In this document: positions 6,401 through 10,855 of the stretch, piece after piece
Layout of the letters: every line of letters begins with the position of its first letter
Numbering within the stretch: position 1 is the stretch's first letter
DNA from: Bacillota bacterium
GTDB lineage: Bacteria > Bacillota > Clostridia > Oscillospirales > Ruminococcaceae
Assembly: GCA_023395695.1 (NCBI GenBank)
Contig: JAEWYJ010000243.1
Span: 1-10,855, forward strand
Direction of reading: 5' to 3'
Length of the DNA stretch: 10,855 nt
The notes under the pieces: model-generated
Database searches by the model: none
What the model was told of the DNA's origin: nothing
Seen by the model: the letters and a program-made list of their open reading frames with translations, nothing else
Program-made: the position numbers and the translations under genes

Positions 6401-7233
6401 GACAGCGCCCCCGCTACCGGCTCGGGCGGCAGCATGCCAAGCGACCGGATGACCTGACGGCCCGCCGCCCCGGTTGCATAGTCCAGAAAGCCTGTTACCT
6501 CGCCCCGGCGCTCACCGACCCGCGTGCAGAGCCAGAATCCGCGCGAAATGGGGTATTGCCCTGTGCGCACCGTCTCCTCGCCGGGGAACACCCCCTCGAC
6601 CGAAAGCTGCCTGACCGACGCGTCGATATAATCGAACGACAGATAGCCTATCGCCCCAGGCGCCGCCGAAACAGCCGTACGCAGCATGCCTGTCTCGCTG
6701 TGCTCCTGGCTGTGCGCGGCAGGAAGGATAAGGCCAATAGCCGATTCAAACGCATTGCGGGTGCCTGAACCCGCCTCGCGCCCCACAACGACAATTGGCA
6801 TTTCAGGGCCGCCGAGCTGTGACCAGTCGGTGATTATTCCGGCGTAGATATTGCGCAGCGTTCGTATGGAAAGGCCGGTAACCGGGTTGGATGGGTGCAC
6901 CGCCACCGCAATCGCATCCAGCGCTACCAGCCGACTGTCAATGCCTACCGCTTCCTGTCCGGTAAGCGCACGCGAACAGCTCGCAATGTCGCACACACCC
7001 TGTCGCAAAGCCTGCAGCCCCAGCTCGGTGCCGCCTAGCTGGGGTTGCACCCACCCGTTTTGTGTGCGATTATACGCCTCGCTTAATGCGCCCAGCATTC
7101 TGCCCATGCAGGTGGAACCCGCAATGACCACCCGCGCCTGCGTCGGCTGCCCCCCCTTAGACCAGCTTATAACAGTCAGCGCCGTAAAAAGAAGAATGCC
7201 CGACACGATAAACACACGGCCCTTGCGCCACAT
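6397..7233 (-). CDS. pstS: Phosphate ABC transporter substrate-binding protein PstS
   Basis: Extracytoplasmic phosphate-binding protein that delivers phosphate to PstC-PstA, 278 residues from ATG 7233. The N-terminus is MWRKGR plus a hydrophobic segment (about 7-23), followed directly by the mature domain. Phosphate-binding features include AGST (38-41), CDIASCSRAL (81-90), YAGIITDWSQLGG (130-142) and the loop GREAGSGTRNAFES (151-164). GAIGYLSF (193-200) and YPISRGFWL (227-235) are also typical. There is no cysteine after the hydrophobic segment, hence no lipobox. The protein is either anchored by an uncleaved helix or released by signal peptidase I. Start choice: GGGGGTGAT is spaced ideally (8-9 nt from its core) for ATG 7233. 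The in-frame GTG 7242 and ATG 7239 lie within that site. Confidence 0.9.
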   Translation of the reverse strand: MWRKGRVFIVSGILLFTALTVISWSKGGQPTQARVVIAGSTCMGRMLGALSEAYNRTQNGWVQPQLGGTELGLQALRQGVCDIASCSRALTGQEAVGIDSRLVALDAIAVAVHPSNPVTGLSIRTLRNIYAGIITDWSQLGGPEMPIVVVGREAGSGTRNAFESAIGLILPAAHSQEHSETGMLRTAVSAAPGAIGYLSFDYIDASVRQLSVEGVFPGEETVRTGQYPISRGFWLCTRVGERRGEVTGFLDYATGAAGRQVIRSLGMLPPEPVAGALS

Positions 7234-7236
7234 TTG

Positions 7237-7247
7237 CATCACCCCCT
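7237..7247 (-). promoter_or_regulatory. Ribosome binding site deciding the pstS start
   Basis: AGGGGGTGATG on the minus strand resembles the full anti-Shine-Dalgarno complement (GGAGGTGAT). The same GGGGGTGAT string precedes pstA. It overlaps the two upstream candidate starts (7242 and 7239), favouring ATG 7233. Confidence 0.65.
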
Positions 7248-7453
7248 GCTTATATAGTCGACAAACTTAAAAAAGGCACTGCCTTGACGGCCTATTTTCC
7301 GTGCCGCTGCGTTATCCTCCTTGTCGGGCGCCAGCCCATCTGCATTCTACGCCTTATGCGCACGGCCACCCGGCAGGGTGCAAAATATTCATACTCATCC
7401 TGCTGCATTGGATCGCTATAAATATGGTTATGCAGTATAAAGAAAAAATAGAA
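7243..7453 (-). promoter_or_regulatory. Upstream region of the pst operon
   Basis: This non-coding stretch between the metQ terminator and pstS should hold the pst promoter. I cannot name a convincing -35/-10 pair. On the minus strand it contains two TTTATA strings 19 nt apart (7436-7441 and 7417-7422), hairpins CACCC-TGCC-GGGTG (7367-7380) and GGGC-TGGC-GCCC, an orphan AAGGAGG without a following start codon (about 7316-7322), and a terminator-like AAGGC-AGT-GCCTT hairpin followed by T residues (7269-7285). An alternative longer stem uses GGCAC and GTGCC in the same place. The layout suggests a leader with possible attenuation. Confidence 0.4.
7269..7285 (-). terminator. Terminator-like hairpin just upstream of pstS
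   Basis: On the minus strand AAGGC (7285-7281) pairs with GCCTT (7277-7273) around AGT, and four further T residues follow (7272-7269). GTGCC in the same place can instead pair with GGCAC further upstream, giving two competing forms. It lies about 35 nt before the pstS ATG. It is short, so it may be chance or a weak attenuator. Confidence 0.35.
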
Positions 7454-7491
7454 AAGGCCCGCATCCGTCGGGTTTGACGGATGCGGGCCTT
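7454..7491 (-). terminator. Terminator of the metNIQ operon
   Basis: A perfect 16-bp, GC-rich stem (7454-7469 with 7476-7491) has a 6-base loop. On the minus strand it ends GGGCCTT and runs into TTCTATTTTTTCT, a good T-rich tail. It begins 10 nt after the metQ stop and separates the met operon from pst. Confidence 0.92.
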
Positions 7492-7501
7492 GACAAGGCA
7501 A

Positions 7502-8362
7502 TTATGCAATGGGCTGAACGCTGCCCTGATATTTTTCGAGCATGAAGTCGGTGACTTCCTTGCTATGCAGCACGTCGATCAGCGCCTGAATATTCGCGCT
7601 GTCCTTATCCGCAGGGCGGACGGCGACGATGTTGGCATAGGTCAGGGCGCTCTCACCGTTGGGATCCTCAGTGACCAGCACGGTACCGTTAATACCGGCG
7701 GCAATCGCATAGTTGCCGTTAATGACGGCAAAATCCACATCCTTGACGGCTGCGGGAATCTTGTCGGCATCCAGCTCAACAAGCTCAAGCTTACGGGGGT
7801 TTTCGGTCACGTCGAGCTTGGTGGCCTCGTAACCAACGCTGTGGTCAACCTTGATCAGTCCCTGGGCTTCAAGCAGATAAAGCGCGCGGGCTTCGTTGCT
7901 GCCGTCGTTGGGAATCGCCACCTGTGCGCCGTCGGCAATGGCCGCCAGATCAGTCGCCTTACCGGGGTAGATACCCAGCGGCTCGTAGTGAATGTTGCCG
8001 GCGCTGACAATGTCGGTGCCGTTCTGCTGGTTAAAATAGTCGAGATAGGGCTGATGCTGGAAATAGTTCGCGTCAAGATCGCCCTGATCCAGCGCGGTGT
8101 TGAGCAGAACATAGTCATCAAACACGGTAATTTCAAGCTTAATGCCCTTTTCTTCAAGCAGCGGCGCCGCAAACTCCAGCACCTCGGCGTGGGGGGCCGC
8201 GGTTGCGCCAATCTTGAGCACGGCGAGCTCGGCGGCGGATGAGGACACCGCAGGCTCAGACGAAGGGGCACCGGAGGATGCCGCCGGGGCGGAGGAAGCG
8301 GTACCGTTCGAGCAGGCGGCAAGCGCCAGTATCACTGCAGCAGCAGACAATAATTTTTTCAT
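7502..8362 (-). CDS. metQ: Methionine ABC transporter substrate-binding lipoprotein MetQ
   Basis: Membrane-tethered methionine-binding protein of the MetNIQ importer (NlpA/MetQ family), 286 residues. The signal sequence MKKLLSAAAVILALAAC contains a lipobox LAAC with the acylated Cys at 17. A Ser/Ala/Pro-rich linker (18-44) follows, then the binding domain beginning LKIGATAAPHAEVLEF (49-64) and FDDYVLLNTALDQGDLDANY (81-100), both highly characteristic. ATG 8362 has AGGAG 8 nt upstream. It is the last gene of the operon, 98 nt after metI with a stem-loop between, and is followed by a strong terminator. Specificity for L- or D-methionine or methionine sulfoxide cannot be read from sequence; the Met T-box upstream supports methionine. 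Confidence 0.94.
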   Translation of the reverse strand: MKKLLSAAAVILALAACSNGTASSAPAASSGAPSSEPAVSSSAAELAVLKIGATAAPHAEVLEFAAPLLEEKGIKLEITVFDDYVLLNTALDQGDLDANYFQHQPYLDYFNQQNGTDIVSAGNIHYEPLGIYPGKATDLAAIADGAQVAIPNDGSNEARALYLLEAQGLIKVDHSVGYEATKLDVTENPRKLELVELDADKIPAAVKDVDFAVINGNYAIAAGINGTVLVTEDPNGESALTYANIVAVRPADKDSANIQALIDVLHSKEVTDFMLEKYQGSVQPIA

Positions 8363-8404
8363 ATTCTATACTCCTTTTTTGTTTGCGTTTTAAATTTCAG
8401 ACCA

Positions 8405-8440
8405 GCCCTTTACCAGAATGTGCACCTTCCGGCTTTGGGC
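8405..8440 (-). other. Intercistronic stem-loop between metI and metQ
   Basis: On the minus strand GCCC (8440-8437) and GGGC (8408-8405) close a stem. After a 4×4 internal loop, CCGGAA (8432-8427) pairs with TTCTGG (8418-8413), including one G·T pair, around an 8-base loop. No T run follows, so it is probably not a terminator. A processing or stability role that raises binding-protein levels over permease levels is plausible but inferred. Confidence 0.45.
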
Positions 8441-8460
8441 GTTTATATCGTAAACAGAAA

Positions 8461-9129
8461 TTATCTGTTACGTTTGTCAACTCGGGTGGCAACAAAATTA
8501 AAAATGCCCTGAATAATACAGACCAGAATAACCAGCAACACGACGGTCATGTACATGACCGCGGGGTTAAAGCGCTGATACCCGTAGCTGTAGCCGATTT
8601 TACCCAGACCTCCCGCGCCAACCGCGCCCGCTATAGCGCCGTAGCCGATGAGCGTAATTGTTGTGATGCTCAGGCCCCGGATGATGCCTGGAATGCTCTC
8701 ACCGAGCAGCACCTTGGTAATTATCTGAAGATTTGTCGCGCCCATACAACGCGCCGCCTCGATGACGCCAACGTCAATCTCCTCAAGCGACTGCTCGACC
8801 ATTCGGGCAACAAAGGGCGCCGCGCTGACAACAAGCGGTACAATTGCGGCGTCATTGCCGATGATGGTGCCGACCACAAAGCGGGTGAACGGAATAATGG
8901 CCATCAGCAAAATAATAAACGGGATGCTGCGCAGCATATTGATAACCCAGCCAAACACCGAATGAAACACGCGGTTTTCGGCAATGCCACCCTTTTTGGT
9001 AACAAAAAGCGAGACGCCCATCGGCAGACCCAGCAGGTAGGCAAAAAATGTTGAGAGCACCGTCATATAAATGGTGTCAAGCGTTCCCTGAGCCAACAGC
9101 GGAAGATATTTTATAATCATTGCAGTCAT
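8461..9129 (-). CDS. metI: Methionine ABC transporter permease MetI
   Basis: Membrane channel of the methionine importer, 222 residues (family usual about 217-225). About five hydrophobic segments are visible (roughly 18-41, 60-88, 94-110, 154-175 and 190-213). Typical MetI features are NMLRSIPFIILLMAIIPFTR (64-83), the EAA loop EAARCMGATNLQIITKVLL (124-142), which docks on MetN, and GAVGAGGLGKIGY (168-180). The ATG at 9129 overlaps the metN stop (ATGA). The purine stretch GAGGTGAG on the minus strand lies inside the metN end, about 9 nt before the ATG. Confidence 0.94.
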   Translation of the reverse strand: MTAMIIKYLPLLAQGTLDTIYMTVLSTFFAYLLGLPMGVSLFVTKKGGIAENRVFHSVFGWVINMLRSIPFIILLMAIIPFTRFVVGTIIGNDAAIVPLVVSAAPFVARMVEQSLEEIDVGVIEAARCMGATNLQIITKVLLGESIPGIIRGLSITTITLIGYGAIAGAVGAGGLGKIGYSYGYQRFNPAVMYMTVVLLVILVCIIQGIFNFVATRVDKRNR

Positions 9130-9872
9130 AGCGTGCTCACCTCATATCCCAGCAGAAGCCTGGTAATATCGCTTTTGGGGTTGCCGAATATCTCGGCGGT
9201 ATCACCGCTTTCAACAATGCGCTGCTCATCGATGACCGCCACGCGGTTGCACAGCGCCTTGACGACGCTCATCTCATGGGTAATAATCAAAATTGTGACA
9301 TTCAGCTCACGGTTAATGTCGCGCAAAAGCTGCAAAATGCTTCTCGTCGTCAGGCTGTCGAGCGCCGAGGTTGGCTCGTCGCACAGCAGCACCTGCGGGT
9401 TGGTCGCCAGTGCGCGGGCAATAGCCACACGCTGCTTCTGCCCGCCCGAAAGCTGCGCCGGGTAGGCTCTGGCCTTATCGGACAGCCCGACCAGCTCCAA
9501 GAGTCGGTTGACTGTGCGCGCAATGTCGGCTTTGGACGTTTTGTTCAGGGTCAGCGGAAATGCGATGTTGTCATAGACGTTTTTTTGCATCAGCATGTTG
9601 TAGCCCTGAAACACCACCCCCATGCTGCGGCGCGCTTCTATCAGCTCGCGCCCTTTTAAATGCGCCGTGTTACGGCCGTTGAGCAGAATATCGCCCGAGG
9701 TCGGCTCCTCCAGCATCGAAAGGCAGCGCAGCAGCGTGCTTTTACCCGCGCCGCTCATGCCGATGACGCCGAAGATATCCCCCTTATGTACCTGCAAATG
9801 GATATTAGACAGCGCGGTGACCGGGGGCGTCACCTCGTCAAAGGTTTTACAAAGGTCAATGATCTCTATCAT
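9126..9872 (-). CDS. metN: Methionine ABC transporter ATP-binding protein MetN (short form)
   Basis: ATPase of the methionine importer, 248 residues from ATG 9872. Motifs: Walker A GMSGAGKST (38-46), followed by LLRCLSMLEEPTSG as in MetN; Q-loop FQ (88-89); signature LSGGQKQR (141-148); Walker B VLLCDEPTS (161-169); H-loop THE (198-200). The start is set by GAGGAG (9882-9887) 9 nt upstream. The frame is open to 9977, but that extension runs through the T-box terminator and has no family similarity. Canonical MetN is about 320-345 residues with a C-terminal NIL/ACT-like domain that binds methionine and inhibits transport. Here the protein stops right after the ATPase domain (IFGNPKSDITRLLLGYEVSTL), so that regulatory domain is absent. 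I see no frameshift or remnant before metI. Confidence 0.92.
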   Translation of the reverse strand: MIEIIDLCKTFDEVTPPVTALSNIHLQVHKGDIFGVIGMSGAGKSTLLRCLSMLEEPTSGDILLNGRNTAHLKGRELIEARRSMGVVFQGYNMLMQKNVYDNIAFPLTLNKTSKADIARTVNRLLELVGLSDKARAYPAQLSGGQKQRVAIARALATNPQVLLCDEPTSALDSLTTRSILQLLRDINRELNVTILIITHEMSVVKALCNRVAVIDEQRIVESGDTAEIFGNPKSDITRLLLGYEVSTL

Positions 9873-9881
9873 TCGCACATG

Positions 9882-9887
9882 CTCCTC
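9882..9887 (-). promoter_or_regulatory. Ribosome binding site of metN
   Basis: GAGGAG on the minus strand, 9 nt before ATG 9872 and only 3 nt before the in-frame GTG at 9878. It decides the shorter start. It lies downstream of the T-box terminator, so translation needs readthrough. Confidence 0.75.
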
Positions 9888-9932
9888 ACATAGTAAAAAC
9901 GTCCGCGGCAGGCGGCGCATGACCGATGAATT

Positions 9933-9967
9933 AAAAAAGTCCTTGCAGAAATAGCATCTGCAAGGAC
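9933..9967 (-). terminator. T-box regulatory terminator
   Basis: Perfect 11-bp stem GTCCTTGCAGA (9967-9957) with TCTGCAAGGAC (9949-9939), 7-base loop, then TTTTTT (9938-9933). Its 5' arm CGTCCTTG (9968-9961) is also the 3' arm of the T-box antiterminator, so the two forms exclude each other. Confidence 0.9.
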
Positions 9968-9981
9968 GAAGCGGCAAAACT

Positions 9982-9996
9982 CCGTGGTACCACCTT
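9982..9996 (-). promoter_or_regulatory. T-box consensus element (tRNA acceptor-end binding bulge)
   Basis: AAGGTGGTACCACGG corresponds to the conserved AGGGTGGNACCGCG. TGGTACC is the seven-base bulge; its TGGT pairs with the free ACCA end of uncharged tRNA. Confidence 0.93.
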
Positions 9997-10113
9997 GGTT
10001 TGCCTGCCGTTCACACGGCAAGCCTTCTCTGCTGCGGCAAAAGCTGCTTACAGCACAGCACTGTAACGGGTGCGCCCGTCATGGACTACATATCGCCCAC
10101 GCAACTCAGAAGC

Positions 10114-10116
10114 CAT
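10114..10116 (-). promoter_or_regulatory. T-box specifier codon AUG
   Basis: The ATG within GGAACATGGC, in the position expected for the specifier triplet opposite AGTA (10183-10180). The neighbouring frames would read ACA, CAT or TGG. The downstream methionine transporter and the T in TGGT support AUG. Confidence 0.8.
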
Positions 10117-10215
10117 GTTCCGCCCGTACTGCCTGTTCTTTTACACCAACCAAGAACTCTCTGCGAGGCGCAGCAAACGTACTCTCCTCATCATTGTCTT
10201 TTTGAATATGCTATC

Positions 10216-10243
10216 ATTATACTCGGAAAACAGCCCTTGTCAA
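10216..10243 (-). promoter_or_regulatory. Consensus sigma-A promoter of the metNIQ T-box operon
   Basis: TTGACA (10243-10238) and TATAAT (10221-10216), both perfect matches to the housekeeping consensus, with a 16-nt spacer. Transcription would start near 10209, just before the conserved first T-box bases. Such a strong promoter fits control at the level of termination rather than initiation. Confidence 0.93.
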
Positions 10244-10299
10244 TAGATTTTATTTCCTTTTATTTACCCAGCTCCCACAACCGGGCGCTTTAAGACTTA

Positions 10300-10855
10300 T
10301 TAAACCGAATCGTTTTTAATCTCCGGATGGCACTTGCCATGCACCGCCATCATAACCGAAGCGCCAATAACCACCGCATAGCCAAGCAGCGACCAGGCGT
10401 CGGGAAACTGCGCAAACATAGCCATGCCCAACACGGCTGAAAACAACACCTGTGAATATTCAAATACCGAAAGCACGCTGGAAGGTGCGCGCCTGTACGC
10501 CGCCGACATGCAAAACTGACCAATGGCCGCTGACAGCCCCGCCCCCATAAGGCAGGCAAACTGTGCAAAGCGCATAGGCACATAGCCAAAAAGCAGAGAC
10601 GGCAAAAACACCAGACACGAAAAGCCCGAAAAGGCCAGCACAATGGTTTCGCTCTTTTCGCCACCCAGCTGCGCAAAACGCACCATTGTGACCGAAACGC
10701 CGGTACAGACACCGCCAAACGCGGCAATCAGCGCGGGAGTCATGGCGGCAAAATCAAAGCTGGGCTTAATCACCAGCGTACTGCCGGCAAAAACGGCAGC
10801 CAATATGGCCCATTCAACCGGGCGCACCCGTTCCTTCATTAGCCATGCTGAAAAC
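10300..10855 (-). CDS. EamA-family (drug/metabolite transporter) permease, 5' partial
   Basis: The C-terminal ~184 residues of a DMT-superfamily transporter; the frame is open through the right edge of the window (upstream residues read FSAWL before MKERVRPVEW), so the true start lies outside. The first part (LMKERVRPVEWAILAAVFAGSTLVIKPSF) matches the end of the first EamA repeat, where E-R is followed by the fifth helix. The rest is the second repeat, with about five hydrophobic helices and the APSSVLSVFEYSQVLFSAVLG region typical of its later half. The substrate cannot be inferred. The tail is short and charged (CHPEIKNDSV). No convincing terminator follows the stop; the met promoter begins about 57 nt downstream, so the two are probably separate units. 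Confidence 0.88.
   Translation of the reverse strand, partial: FSAWLMKERVRPVEWAILAAVFAGSTLVIKPSFDFAAMTPALIAAFGGVCTGVSVTMVRFAQLGGEKSETIVLAFSGFSCLVFLPSLLFGYVPMRFAQFACLMGAGLSAAIGQFCMSAAYRRAPSSVLSVFEYSQVLFSAVLGMAMFAQFPDAWSLLGYAVVIGASVMMAVHGKCHPEIKNDSV

Larger units (their letters stand above)
9933..10209 (-). ncRNA. T-box leader, methionine specifier, upstream of metNIQ
   Basis: A cis-acting RNA of about 277 nt that senses uncharged tRNA. On the minus strand it starts AATGATGAGGAGAGTACG, the usual kink-turn plus the AGTA side of the specifier-loop E motif (AGTA 10183-10180). The stem I apex follows: AGAGAGTTCTT, GGTTGGTG, AAAGAAC. On the 3' side GGAACATGG gives GAA opposite AGTA and the specifier ATG (10116-10114), i.e. 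Met. ACGGG/CCCGT forms a middle stem near 10080-10066. The T-box sequence AAGGTGGTACCACGG is at 9996-9982. Antiterminator pairing is CAAGG (9997-9993) and ACG with CGTCCTTG (9968-9961). The variable base of TGGT is T, which matches the A discriminator of tRNA-Met. Promoter, leader and metN are in order on one strand. Confidence 0.93.

Noticed and set aside
7417..7441. Two TTTATA strings upstream of pstS as a Pho box
   Set aside because: Gram-positive PhoP boxes are direct repeats at about 11-nt spacing; these are 19 nt apart and only two in number.
9873..9977. Upstream in-frame extension of metN by 35 residues
   Set aside because: It would run through the T-box terminator and part of the T-box region, has no resemblance to MetN, and the GAGGAG site is placed for ATG 9872.
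9933..10209. SAM riboswitch for the methionine operon
   Set aside because: The leader has the T-box sequence and a specifier loop; no SAM-I core elements are recognisable.
10264..10292. Hairpin after the EamA transporter as its terminator
   Set aside because: Only 3+3 base pairs interrupted by a mismatch (AGC-CCC with GGG-GCT), and no T run on the minus strand.
1..10855. Mobile elements, CRISPR arrays, tRNA or rRNA genes, toxin or defence modules
   Set aside because: No transposase or integrase motifs, no regularly spaced repeats, no terminal inverted repeats and no RNA gene signatures were found on either strand.

Overview
The window looks like the chromosome of an anaerobic, GC-rich Firmicute, probably a clostridial relative of the Oscillospiraceae. 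That placement is an inference. It rests on a ferredoxin-dependent 2-oxoacid oxidoreductase operon, strong AGGAGG/GGGGGTGAT ribosome binding sites, a T-box leader and ABC importers with Gram-positive style binding proteins. I see no mobile element, CRISPR array, tRNA or rRNA.

Layout. Positions 1-2231 (+) hold the alpha (5'-truncated by the window edge), beta and gamma subunits of a VorB-type 2-oxoacid:ferredoxin oxidoreductase. They are tightly packed and end at a stem-loop terminator (2249-2282). An extended -10 promoter (about 2305) and a structured leader precede one uncharacterised membrane-anchored protein (2494-3393, +), which ends at an 18-bp terminator hairpin. From about 3458 to 3714 lies a convergent intergenic region with two more hairpin structures. 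Everything from 3715 to the right edge is on the minus strand.

Reading the minus strand from right to left: an EamA-family transporter (10300-10855, cut by the window edge); then a consensus promoter and a complete T-box leader (9933-10209) whose specifier reads AUG (Met); then metN-metI-metQ, a methionine importer ending in a 16-bp terminator (7454-7491); then pstS-pstC-pstA-pstB, a phosphate importer with no phoU in the window. In the pst operon, pstS/pstC overlap and pstA/pstB are 6 nt apart, but pstC and pstA are separated by 197 nt that contain a terminator-like hairpin.

How the genes work together. The oxidoreductase links branched-chain (or related) 2-oxoacids and acyl-CoAs to reduced ferredoxin. 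MetNIQ is expected to import methionine when uncharged tRNA-Met stabilises the T-box antiterminator. PstSCAB imports phosphate. No single novel multi-gene system is evident. The points most worth a second look are the Met T-box, the short MetN without its regulatory domain, the split pst operon, the structured leader and unknown protein at 2311-3393, and the branched intergenic structure at 3539-3596.
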